Source: Larix sibirica
Taxonomy: Eukaryota; Streptophyta; Pinopsida; Pinales; Pinaceae
Assembly: GCA_004151065.3 (NCBI GenBank)
Contig: NWUY0300056631.1
Location: forward strand, 25,167-35,188
Direction of reading: 5' to 3'
Length of the DNA: 10,022 nt
The notes under the pieces were generated by a model. That model made no database searches. It was given only the letters and a program-made list of their open reading frames with translations, and was not told the DNA's origin. Position numbers and translations under genes: made by a program. Shown in pieces: positions 1 through 8,696 of the stretch (position 1 is its first letter; every line of letters starts with the position of its first letter).

Positions 1-1460
1 GGTTTTTATCCCAAAATCACCGAAAAAGTGGGGCGTTTTGGTTGTCTTTTATCCTACGCGTTGACTATGCAGTTTTATGCCAAAAGAGAGATTTCTAAGC
101 CGATATGTAGTGATAGGGTTCATATGAAAACACAAAACTTTGGATCCATTGGAAACACTATGTAATGTTATGCCAAAAGAGATCTTTGTAAAACAATTTT
201 CCTTGCAGAGAAAATGAGTACATAGGTAACATAATTGTAGAATTCATGTATGTGATTGTGCAATAACATTCTTCTTACTTTAAGTGGAATTTTATTTAAT
301 TGAAACAAATTTTATCCAATTGAACCCATTAGTGTTAATTTATGGTGTGAATTAATGTAGTTTCTTGTTAACCTTAGTTAATATTATGTACATAAATTAA
401 AAAATGTGGCAGCACTTCCTTCTTTAGATTATGTTAGATTTATTATTCAATCTTTTTCCCTTTACTTATCCCACCAAAAATAAGCACTAGGAGTAGAGTT
501 TGTGTTGCAAAGATTACCCCTCTACAAATACAAGGTATTTGTCCCTACAATTTTAGAGAAGAAAATTAACTTAGTTGAAAAAATAAATATAATCAATGAT
601 ATCAAATCAATGCTTTTCCACATGGTAGCAACGAGCTAATCTCTAGCAAAGAAAAGAATCCTAAGGGTTGTTGTACAATAGACAAAAGTTTTGAAAATAA
701 AACAAAGCACTAAGATAAACACACCAATTATTAGAAGAGGAAAAAGAAGCGTTGCAAAATAAATTAGATGGTCAATCCAACTTATTTTTAATTGGAGCCA
801 TCAAAGCTAAAACAATGTGAATCTCAATTCACACACTTAACAATGAGCATTGGTGCAACATAAATAGAGTTTGGGACACAAGAGGAGTGGCTACTCTATT
901 ATACTCACCATTGAAGTAATGATTTTCCATAATGGTCAAATTACAAGATTTGATAAAACCACAAGGTTAGGTCAAACTAAAGTGATGAAAATAAAAGATA
1001 CCCTCAATTATATAGGTATGAAGGTATGAGAAAACTACAACTACATGTACAATAAAGACAAGGAAAGTCATGACTCAGCATGTAATCCCAAACCACCTAG
1101 AAAAATGAAAATTTGAGGCAATAAACTTATGGAAGAGTGTGGCTTAAGGAATTAGGGAAGTTTGGGAATTCAAATGAGGTTCTTTCACTAGTTATGATTT
1201 TCTTCATTATATAAGATCTAGAATTGGTTTAGTCTCTTAAGATGTGATCTCGATTTGATAACCAAAGTGCTTATCAAAACCAAATATGTGACAAAGAGGG
1301 AAGATACAAAATTCTAGTCTTCTGAATTAAAGAATCCTATCAAATTACTAAAAAAAATTAAAATCATTTATTTAAATCATAATATTTATAATAATAATAC
1401 AAACTTCACATAATGATATTTGAAATAAATAAATCGAAAACAATATTTACATATTTTTAA
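1..1460. other. AT-rich non-coding stretch, no gene seen
   Basis: No reading frame of useful length is present on either strand. The first 200 bases carry a recurring short motif of the form TTTAT(C/G)CCAAAA, with copies starting near 5, 74 and 167, so the left edge may be the decayed end of a repeat element. The rest is AT-rich sequence with scattered stops and no splice, tRNA or terminal-repeat structure that I can support. Confidence 0.6.
75..182 (+). repeat. 15-base direct repeat spaced 93 bases apart
   Basis: The 15-mer TTATGCCAAAAGAGA occurs at 75-89 and again at 168-182. A related TTTATCCCAAAA lies at 6-17. The intervening sequence is not itself duplicated, so this is a spaced repeat rather than a clean tandem copy. 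It may be part of a transposon end, but no terminal structure is visible. Confidence 0.6.
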
Positions 1461-1467
1461 GAAAAAA

Positions 1468-1531
1468 TTATTCATAAAATAATAAATCTATTCATTTTAT
1501 TATTCATAGAATAATAGATCTATTCATTTTA
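1468..1531 (+). repeat. 32-base tandem duplication
   Basis: Two adjacent 32-base units, 1468-1499 and 1500-1531, match at 30 of 32 positions, both differences being A to G. The unit is AT-rich and contains TCTATTCATTTTA. The high identity suggests a fairly recent local duplication. No function is implied. Confidence 0.85.
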
Positions 1532-1849
1532 TTTCAATGATAATAATAAAGAGAATCTTATTTCTTCATTAAATCAGTCATTATACATTTATTTATCTAA
1601 CTTCTTATTATCTTTTGTGTGTTATTGTAATTTTTAAAAGAAAAAGTTCATTACCTTTGTATAATGAAAACCTTTCGCACATAGCCTTCCATTCTATTCA
1701 CCTTTATATACTTAATGCCTTTTAGAGGTTTATTTTGGTGCACACTCTATTTACATATGCAAGCCATGGAGCATGAAATACAATTTTAATTATTTTTTGC
1801 CATGTTCGTATCTATTGCAATAAAATTGATTGGTGTATTGACACAAAGA

Positions 1850-1889
1850 AATACTTACTAAGGAGCAGCAATACTTACTAAGGAGCAAC
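1850..1889 (+). repeat. 20-base tandem duplication
   Basis: Units 1850-1869 and 1870-1889 both read AATACTTACTAAGGAGCA and differ at one of 20 positions. It lies in non-coding AT-rich sequence. Confidence 0.85.
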
Positions 1890-2150
1890 TAAAGGTAATG
1901 GTATAAAGTTGTTGCAACCTTGCAATTATGTGATTAATTCTTTTACTATTCTTCATATGAAAAATGCTATTTTCATTCATGATTCATGAGTTCTATTAAC
2001 AAGATAAATATTTAATAATCAATTTTTTTTATTAAGAAAATTATAATAAATATTTAATATTTATATTTTTTAATTTTAATTTTTACTTTAAAAAGGTGTA
2101 AAAATTAATAATTTGTTAAATTAAAGCCATTATAATGATGTTATTAATTT
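1890..2150. other. AT-rich spacer, no gene seen
   Basis: This is very AT-rich sequence with long runs of A and T, especially between 2010 and 2150. No open frame, RNA gene or terminal repeat can be supported. Confidence 0.6.
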
Positions 2151-2153
2151 AAA

Positions 2154-2321
2154 AAAAAACATAATCATAAAAAAATATTTAACATATTTTATTGTTGGAT
2201 CTTACTATAATATATTTTTGTATAAATATAATAAGTAAAAAAACATAATCATAAAAAAATATTAAACATATTTTATTGTCAGATCTTATTGTATCATATT
2301 TTTGTATAAATATGATAAATA
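2154..2321 (+). repeat. 84-base tandem duplication
   Basis: Units 2154-2237 and 2238-2321 align without a gap at a period of exactly 84 bases. I count about nine mismatches over the 76 bases compared by eye, roughly 88 percent identity. Each unit starts with an A run followed by CATAATCAT and ends with TTTTTGTATAAATAT. The divergence makes this older than the 32-base duplication at 1468. It could be a two-copy remnant of a minisatellite or a duplicated piece of an AT-rich MITE. Confidence 0.85.
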
Positions 2322-2502
2322 GTACCTTTAAGCGAGATGTCATACAATGGATAGAAAAGACATGATGTTGTTGTGAGAATCTATTTTTATTTAGTATACA
2401 ATTTTATTGAAAAAGAGTTGTGAAATTCATCCTCCAAATAGAACTCTGAAACTATGAACCATAAAATGTCATATTAAATGAGAATTATATTGTTTATGAT
2501 AC

Positions 2503-2664
2503 TTATGTTGTCACCTCATTGTTGAAGTCATAAGTATATTGTAGAAATATCACAAGCATGACATTGTGCTTTGCAATTTTCTCAATGTCCACCAGAACAC
2601 CACCTTCCTAGAGGACTTCAATGGCAATGTTCTGTGTCTTGAAATAGCAAGCAGTGTAGAAAGG
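2503..2664 (-). pseudogene. Short broken coding trace, unrecognised protein
   Basis: Read on the minus strand, this segment is open apart from one TAG at 2608-2610. It gives about 52 residues of protein-like composition, including KTQNIAIEVL before the stop and EGGVLVDIEKIAKHNVMLV after it. Base composition rises above the AT-rich surroundings. I do not recognise the family, and I see no start codon, splice site or second piece that clearly continues it. It is most likely a fragment of a transposable-element polyprotein or of a captured gene. A chance open stretch in a less AT-rich patch cannot be excluded. Confidence 0.3.
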
Positions 2665-3620
2665 TTATAATGTAGTGAATTAATAATAACATTTTGTATT
2701 TGTGTGTAGCTCGTTGTACATGTAGTTTCATTATCCCTCCTCTAATGCTTCAACAGACCTTATCCATCGATTTCTTATGCAATATACTAGCAAATTTATG
2801 GCTTTTTCTTCTTTCTAGCATTTCAACCATATGTGTGCATCGATTTACTAGAGAGTGAGAATTCGTGACGATAGAGAAGTCAAATATAAAGCCTTGAAAA
2901 AAGAAAAATTAATGGTTTGTTTCATGTTTCTTCTTTGTCGATGTTGACTAAAGACTAACTAAAATGCTTAACTCTTATCTGAATCATACAATATGTGGAC
3001 TGTGTCATTTCATTTGTTTAATCTCAATTTATTTTTTATTTTGTAAACAACCATCTTTGTAACTATTAAAAATTGGAATGGTTAAACATTAAAAATTGAA
3101 AGAGTTTGTTAACTATATCTATATTTGAAGCTTATAGATATTAAAAATTCAAATACATTTTGAGGAATATACATATTATATTTTTGGTTGTATAAATTTG
3201 TATATTGTATCTTTCTTTATTGTTCTCTCTCTCTCTTGATCTCCTTTACCATTGTCAAATTGCATTCTTTGTAGTAGTACAATTTGTAAAAACTTCATTT
3301 TACTTTATTGTTCACTACTATTTTATGCAAAGGCTAGGCCATCCTTAATACGCAACCCAAAAATCATTCTCGTACACTTTTGAGAATAGTTTCTCCATAT
3401 TACCATTAGAACCAAATATCTATGCTAGGACTAGTTTATCTACACAAAAAATATCTATGCTTTGATGTTTTTCTATGTTCTTCCATTGTTTCCTTTAATT
3501 TGTTTGTTCTCATTTATGATGCATTTCTAAAGATGTTTATTTTAGTTGAAGGTTCCTTTCACTTGTTTAAGATAAATCAGCACAAACTCAAATTGTCGTT
3601 AGCCTCTCTCTTGAAGACTA
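2665..3620. other. Non-coding stretch, no gene seen
   Basis: The sequence is AT-rich, with stops in all frames at short intervals. The only regular structure is a short TC repeat at 3224-3236. An ATG-initiated frame of 91 codons starts at 3422 and runs to 3697. I do not call it a gene, because its composition is that of T-rich non-coding DNA and its end lies inside a tandem duplication. Confidence 0.55.
3224..3236 (+). repeat. TC microsatellite
   Basis: A 13-base alternating TC run lies in non-coding DNA. Confidence 0.9.
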
Positions 3621-3623
3621 TCT

Positions 3624-3738
3624 ACCCAATCACCTACTACGAAACAAATGCTTTATCCCTTTATCCATTCACCATTACAAACCCAATCACCAACTAGGAA
3701 TAAAATGCTTCCTCCCTCTCTCCCTTCACCCATTACAA
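3624..3738 (+). repeat. 57/58-base diverged tandem duplication
   Basis: Unit one (3624-3680) and unit two (3681-3738) both begin ACCCAATCACC and end with CATTACAA or CCATTACAA. They differ at about nine positions plus one inserted base, so identity is roughly 83 percent. The second copy has become more C-rich (CCTCCCTCTCTCCC). This is local duplication, and it explains the apparent end of the open frame that overlaps it. Confidence 0.8.
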
Positions 3739-3808
3739 GATAATCCTTTTAGGCATTTTCCTTAACACACTTCAAATTTAAGCTACCCATCAGGTAAGGT
3801 TTTCATGT

Positions 3809-3867
3809 TTTCTTTTCTAATGAAACCATGTATATAGGGTTTCTTTTCTAATGAAACCCTGTATATA
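3809..3867 (+). repeat. 31-base-period tandem duplication
   Basis: TTTCTTTTCTAATGAAACC occurs at 3809-3827 and 3840-3858. Each copy is followed by a nearly identical (A/C)TGTATATA. The period is 31 bases. It lies in non-coding DNA. Confidence 0.85.
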
Positions 3868-4771
3868 TATTTAAAACATAAAAAGATTACAACTAAACTT
3901 AGAGTACATAGACACAACACAAATTTATGCACATAAGATTCACTTTAAAACATACACCAGCTCACTAGTAAGCAATTAAATTCACCTATGGATTTATATT
4001 ACTTCTCAAAGAAATTAATAATTATAATTACAAGATTTATAAGCTTCTCATGCATAAAATTATAGCTATGCCCTCTAGTTTAAAGTATCGAATGGGCTTT
4101 TACATCCATAAAATTACCTAACATTTTCAATTCAAAAATTATTTTTCCATTTTCTAGAATTCTAGCAACCTAGTTCTTTGTCTTCCAGATATGTTCACCT
4201 TCTATGTCTTCTATGTTTTCTTTACACAGTCATCTTCTTCCTTTTCTCCCACATCAAAAAAAAAAAAAAAACCTTTGGAAAATGGGCACCTTTACTGAAA
4301 ATTCTCATCTCCTCTCTTCTTACTCACTCATGTCCTTACTCTTTTCTCATGTAATAATAATAAAACCTCCAAAAATAATGCCCTCTTTATAAGATTTATG
4401 GAGTCTTTAATGATGAATTAATTAGAAAAAGTGAGATTTTAAACAAATTTTCCCACATAACCTTATTTACCTCAATATGTATCCTTAAATTGTTTACTTT
4501 CCATCATCTTCAACCAGTGTCATGGAAGAATAGATAGGGTCTACAAATGGTCATTTGTATATGCACACAAATCGAGGTTCAACCAGGACCATTGGATGGC
4601 AGGGAAAGATACAATGGTGAGAAAAAATCACAAAGGAAAAGTGAGCATTCGTTTCGATGTTAGGGCAATCTCCACGATGTTTGGAGCCATCTGATAAAAA
4701 GGTTCGAATGGATGATGCATTGATTGTGGAGGAAAAGGAGGGTCCAAGATGCCATGCAAATCCACACTTCA
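3868..4771. other. Non-coding stretch, no gene seen
   Basis: No convincing coding region is present. The stretch holds a 16-base poly-A run at 4256-4271. From about 4500 to 4770 it is less AT-rich, and minus-strand 4551-4784 stays open for 77 codons. That frame is not conserved-looking and the plus strand there is just as open locally, so I leave it uncalled. The poly-A run is followed by ordinary sequence and shows no target-site duplication that I could find, so a retroposed tail is not supported. Confidence 0.5.
4256..4271 (+). repeat. Poly-A run
   Basis: A 16-base uninterrupted A run follows CACATC and precedes CCTTTGG. It may be a simple mononucleotide repeat. Confidence 0.9.
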
Positions 4772-4780
4772 CTATGCAGT

Positions 4781-4798
4781 GCATAGTAGCATAATTTG
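4781..4798 (+). repeat. Left inverted-repeat arm
   Basis: GCATAGTAGCATAATTTG is the exact reverse complement of 5084-5101. Confidence 0.9.
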
Positions 4799-4961
4799 GC
4801 TAACTATCTTATTAAAATAATTATTACTACTTGCAGTGTTCATACTAGCCATATTCCAAGTTGTTGAGATTTTAATTTATTTTTTTATATAAATTATCAT
4901 TTTATTATATAAATGTCTATGTACATTTATGGTATATTTGTGAATATTTGATTAAAATTAA

Positions 4962-5002
4962 TATATGTAAGGAGTCTAAAAGTATTATATGTAAGGAGTC
5001 TA
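4962..5002 (+). repeat. 17-base direct repeat inside the MITE-like element
   Basis: TATATGTAAGGAGTCTA occurs at 4962-4978 and 4986-5002, a period of 24 bases. Such internal duplications are common in non-autonomous elements. Confidence 0.85.
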
Positions 5003-5083
5003 CTTTTGTATTTTATTCGTACTAGATTTTTTCATTACGGATTTTTTTTCATATCGAATCGTATTCATAACCATATTCATACT

Positions 5084-5101
5084 CAAATTATGCTACTATG
5101 C
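5084..5101 (-). repeat. Right inverted-repeat arm
   Basis: CAAATTATGCTACTATGC pairs perfectly with the left arm at 4781-4798. Just outside it, CTATGTACCATAG forms a small imperfect palindrome. Confidence 0.9.
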
Positions 5102-5313
5102 TATGTACCATAGTCATTCAATCTCACGAGCTAGATCCCAACTCCAATGTGATCGTGCTCCTCCTCTTGAGGCTTCCCCGGTAAGAAATAAAAAGCACAT
5201 CCTCATCTTGAGGACAAATACTTCAACAAAACACACACAAAATTAAAAATTATTATCCCTGCCTCAAAGCATATGTCTATCTTTTATTTTTCTTCTTTAT
5301 ATTCCACTCATCC

Positions 5314-6200
5314 TTAATATATCATCTCAGGATCCTCAAGCCTACTGCTATCACTATTCACTATAAATTTATCATCCATCAACTCAACACCATCCAAATA
5401 CATAATTCCATTCACTCCATGGGTAGCTAAACAAGACTTCATCATTTTCATTTCATTTTCTATAACGTGGACATACTTTGATCCCAACTACTATCCTCGT
5501 CATCTTGTTCACTATCATTAACTTAGTCAATGGCCTTCTGCCATCTTATCAATAGTCGACAATATATGAGCTAATTAGGGTTCCACACCATAAGAATATA
5601 TTTAATAGATTCATTTACTAAACCTCCATGTTCAAAGGAAAAAATACATTTTTCTTTATATTCATCTTCCTCATCATCACCATTACATTCTACACATTCC
5701 CTTTGCTCATACCCAACAACATGCGTATTATTTTCTTTACTAATTCTTCATTATGTTAAATTTATTTATCCACTTATGCAATTCTTAGGAATCGCTTACT
5801 TTCTATGATATTCACCAATTCTTTCCTTTATGATGTTGTTATTCAACACATCACGGAGTGCCATGCCTCCTTAGCTTTCATTCTTTCGAGCATCTCTTAA
5901 AAAAAGATTAAAAAAAACAAAATTACCAAGTTCAATCCTTTCCTTTCTTTGTTTTTCTCCAATCTCTAATACTAACTCTACAATTGCTACAACTAACTCT
6001 ATTTCAACAATGTTATTCACTTCAACAACCTTATATATTGCATTCCTATCATTTGATTTCCCCTCACTTGTTGCATCCATGACAACCTCCACACAACTTC
6101 CCTTAACTTTTATAATTTCTTCAATTTCCTTATCAGTGTTAATAGTTTTTCCCAACAAACAACTTAACACTCTTACTACCTTCTTTCCTTGCTTGAGGCC
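5314..6200 (-). pseudogene. Decayed minus-strand reading frame in three pieces
   Basis: Three consecutive open segments lie on the minus strand. The first runs from 6200 down to 5871 and includes KTINTDKEIEEIIKVKGSC and a hydrophobic stretch VEIELVVAIVELVLEI. Past its TAA the same frame continues with GGMALRDVLNNNIIKERIGE to another stop. It reopens at 5747-5571 with an acidic segment, NGDDEEDEYKEKC, after a CxxC pair. A different frame then carries 5487-5314, which includes HGVNGIMYLDGVELMDDKF. The composition is protein-like throughout, so a single disabled coding sequence with several stops and at least one frame change is the simplest reading. No start is visible, and a frame-shifted upstream piece may extend to about 6260. 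I do not recognise the family. A retroelement polyprotein or an old gene relic are both possible. Confidence 0.4.
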
Positions 6201-6317
6201 TCACCAACCCCCCAAGTCATCAGACTTGAGGCCCCATTTCTAAATTTTTCTAAGAGCTCATTAACTAAATTTCATTGATCCTTTTGCCTTGTTATTTAGT
6301 TCAACCTGATGATGATG

Positions 6318-6401
6318 GTATGTTGTGGGTCGTTATTGCTTTGATTGAACATTTCTTTGATTCTTATGTTGTAACATTGTCTTTATTGGTTGTGTTTTTA
6401 G
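6318..6401 (+). other. Candidate short intron
   Basis: The segment begins GTATGT and ends with a T-rich tract and TTTTTAG. It is 84 bases long and T-rich, as plant introns usually are. A second 3' splice-like site, CCTTGTTATTTAG, ends at 6299 and would leave an 18-base exon between them. Splicing at these points keeps the frame that runs on to 6472. Because 84 is a multiple of three and the segment is open, the frame alone cannot decide whether it is an intron. Confidence 0.3.
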
Positions 6402-6971
6402 AGTGTTCCACTGCGAGTTGGATTCAATTGCATTTGTCATATTACACACATCTTGATCATCTTGATCAATAATACTCTTGTACCTCATGATTTTGAAATG
6501 GATTTTACATGTCTAAAGTGATATGCGGCGTTATCCAAGATTTTGAAAGTGTTTTATATCATTCTATGGCTTACAATTCAGCTAGTGACAAAAACATCAC
6601 CTTCGCTAAATGCTTGGAATTGGAAAGTTCCAGAGGCCAGTGTGCACTTTCTTGGATTAAAATTCATATAGTACTAATGATTTTTAGTAAGTCAATTAAC
6701 ATCTTGAAATTTTACATAACCAAGATCCCAGACAAGCTGAAAAAACTAAATTTGAGCAAACCATTACATTGTACGAGGTCTAGAATTTTGATAAAATTCC
6801 ATTTTGTGCATAATTTTGAGTAAAGGAAGATTTGGAATTTTGACCCCATAACAACTGAAAATGTTTCAACTATATAAGAAAAGTTTGAGTCCCCAATTAT
6901 GTATGAATTTGAAGTTTTGAAATGCTTGGATGCTAGTAAGCAAGGGAAAGAATAGTACTCTGACAAATTAA

Positions 6972-7496
6972 CATTTCATTAAGAGGTCAAATGATAAAGT
7001 TAATGTAGTTTGTAGCTTGGATGATGTCATGGGCCTTGTTGTGCCTAGTAATGAAGTCATAGTTGAATTCAAATTTTGGCGAGAAACCAAGTATTTTGTG
7101 AAAGGCATGGATAAATGTATTGCTAGTACGGTTGATTTAATGGATACAGGAAAATATTATCACTTCAACATCCATCAGGAACCATTTTTATCAAGAACAT
7201 TTGACGACAAGCCTCATCTTGTTTATCAAAATGAGTGTGAAGCATTTTACACAAAACAATTATTGGCTCTCCTCAGTAGTTCCCAAGATCCCAAAGTTCT
7301 ACGTGAAGTCTTAGAGAATATACCTACAATAGTCATGCTAGGGACTCACAACATAGTGATATTAGGATCATCGAGGCTATTGTTGAAGCCTCGAAAAGTT
7401 GTATTCGGACAAACTCTCAAGTTATATATTGTGCAACAATATGTTGCATTTCCTTGCACACCATTTTCGGGTCTCAAGCATTGTTTGAAGCTATAA
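6972..7496 (+). pseudogene. Longest open piece of the plus-strand relic
   Basis: This 174-codon stretch follows a TAA at 6969 and ends at a TAA. The first ATG in frame is at 7029. It is the best-preserved part of the relic. Its residue choice (charged and hydrophobic residues alternating, few Phe/Lys runs) is unlike the chance frames elsewhere in the window. From about 7343 the alternative frame reads better, so the last 50 codons here are probably out of frame. TTTGTAG just upstream, ending at 7016, could be a 3' splice site for an exon starting CTTGGATG. Confidence 0.45.
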
Positions 7497-7730
7497 AGAC
7501 TATTCCATAAGTTTTCATAGCACTCTTACAGTGTTGTAATATCCCAAAGTTATACTCTTAGTAAATAAAGTCTTGAGGACTTAGACTTATATTTTGATGT
7601 TAGAGTTGTAATTCTAGACATCATGGACAAATGATGTTATGTTTCGATTAAGTGATATTACTTTTGAAATACCAAACTTGTTATTGAGCAACTTGTTACA
7701 AGAGGGGGCAAGCTTGATAGAGGATATGAC

Positions 7731-7895
7731 TTAAAAAGAATATAAGAAAACATAAGAAAAGAATTAAGCCTAAGTAAAGATAAAGTGAGGATTAATGAAA
7801 TAAAAGAAATAAGAGAAATTAGAAAGAGAAACCCTAACTACTTTTCCCTAATCGATAAAAGATAAAAGAGAATAAAGAGAAAAAAAAAGGGATGA
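7731..7895 (+). repeat. Purine-rich low-complexity stretch
   Basis: This section is strongly A/G-biased on the plus strand, with many AAGA, AGAA and AAAAGA units and few pyrimidines except around AAACCCTAACTACTTTTCCC. It is a low-complexity composition feature of unknown origin. Confidence 0.6.
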
Positions 7896-8541
7896 TCATT
7901 CCTAAGATACTCATTAATTCTACAAAAAAATAATAGCCAAAATGAAGAACTGAACTAATCTGAAATATTGGTAACTAAGTAAGAAAAAAACAGTAGATAA
8001 TAGGGTTGCAGGAGGCAATCTCTTCATACCATGGTAAAGGTCCAACGAACTTCCTATTGAGTGCTAAGTGGCCCAAACAAGTTCTTGTGGCCTAGATATG
8101 AATTACGGATATGAATTCTTGTTGTGTTGATTTTATTATGTAAGAACCAAAGAGCTTATTAAAGAGGTATTATTGGCAAGTCTATAGTAAACAAGATTTA
8201 AAGATTAAGTACATTTTCCCTAAGTCATTATCTTCTATCTCGCTTGGATCGACTCGGGGGTGATTCCATAGAACTGCAAGTTGCTAAGTTATTGTGAATC
8301 TATGGTAGGGAGGAACAAGGTTGATCCTTATCAAGTTTGGTCATCAAAACAGATAAGTACTCCGGTTATTGATTATTCATGACAATATTGTTTAATTCAG
8401 GATATCTTTTTTTATGTTTTATACGTAGCATTTCTATATAGGATTTATTTATGATTCTTGCAACAACTTGTTATTGAAAAGAAAACTATATTAATTCTCT
8501 TCTACATTGTACATTATGATTTTGATTTGTTTTTACTCCAG

Positions 8542-8563
8542 GGTAGAAGTCAATATTTAGAGG
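8542..8563 (+). other. Candidate 22-base micro-exon between consensus splice sites
   Basis: The upstream side reads TTGATTTGTTTTTACTCCAG, a strong plant 3' splice site. The downstream side reads AGG followed by GTAAGTTT, a near-perfect 5' splice site. The 22 bases between would be a very small exon. It lies about 1 kb past the coding relic on the same strand and might be a leftover of the same gene. Chance occurrence in T-rich DNA is quite possible. Confidence 0.2.
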
Positions 8564-8696
8564 GTAAGTTTCTATATAACTATTGTATTCAAGGCAGAAA
8601 CAGAGTTAAAAACTCCGTTAGTGTTTATTTAAATATTATTGTTTAACTGACTTTTAATAAGATTTTATTAGTAGACCTATAGATATTGTTTAAGCC

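Larger units (their letters stand above)
4772..5113. mobile_element. MITE-like element with inverted ends
   Basis: The 18-mer GCATAGTAGCATAATTTG at 4781-4798 reappears as its exact reverse complement at 5084-5101. Outside both copies the similarity continues loosely: CTATG at 4772 and CATAG ending at 5113, with a small length difference. The inverted arms therefore bound about 340 bases. The interior is short, AT-rich and has no coding capacity, which fits a non-autonomous DNA transposon (MITE). I could not identify a clean target-site duplication, so the outer limits are approximate and the superfamily is unassigned. The 18-base perfect match in inverted orientation is seen directly. The transposon reading is inference. 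Confidence 0.6.
6258..7561 (+). pseudogene. Decayed plus-strand gene relic, unrecognised helical protein
   Basis: One frame (codons starting at 6509, 6833 and so on) stays protein-like from about 6300 to 6960, interrupted by in-frame stops including those at 6821 and near 6885. It contains TTENVSTI and, after a stop, SPIMYEFEVLKCLDASKQ. Near 6970 the coding trace moves to another frame, open from 6972 to 7496. That frame contains VVPSNEVIVEFKFW, KYFVKGMDKCIASTVDLMD and SSQDPKVLREVLENIPTIV. Around 7343 it moves back to the first frame, with SDIRIIEAIVEASKSCIRTN and a Cys-rich hydrophobic helix up to the TAA at 7508, then a short tail to 7561. The last 100 residues look like packed amphipathic helices (ARM/HEAT-like by texture only). 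No intact start exists, since the 6972 frame has no upstream ATG. The family is unknown to me. Stops and frame changes argue for a pseudogene, though some frame changes could be introns. Confidence 0.5.
7535..8690 (+). other. Non-coding stretch, possible old LTR-like sequence
   Basis: No coding frame is supported. The stretch starts at TGTAATATCCCAAAG, which resembles the TGTAA(C/T)(A/C)(C/T)CCC starts of many plant LTRs, and lies where the coding relic fades out. It contains a long purine-rich section and, near 8225-8275, a less AT-rich patch (CGCTTGGATCGACTCGGGGG). I could not find a matching CA end, a primer-binding site or a target-site duplication, so an LTR call is only a possibility. 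Confidence 0.25.

Noticed and set aside
3422-3697. ATG-initiated open frame of 91 codons on the plus strand
   Set aside because: The composition is that of T-rich non-coding DNA (many Leu, Phe, Tyr and Ile), and the end lies in a 57-base tandem duplication. There is no domain or supporting context.
4256-4271. Poly-A run as the tail of a retroposed gene or SINE
   Set aside because: No upstream coding or tRNA-like promoter sequence and no flanking target duplication were seen.
4551-4784. Open frame of 77 codons on the minus strand
   Set aside because: It lies in a less AT-rich patch where chance frames are longer, runs into the left arm of the inverted-repeat element, and shows no protein-family features.
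5161-5240. CTTGAGG repeats (5166, 5207, 6192, 6225) as retrotransposon end signals
   Set aside because: They are too short and scattered, with no polypurine tract or LTR start next to them.
6712-6966. Open frame of 84 codons on the minus strand
   Set aside because: It is antisense to the plus-strand relic, which explains its openness better.
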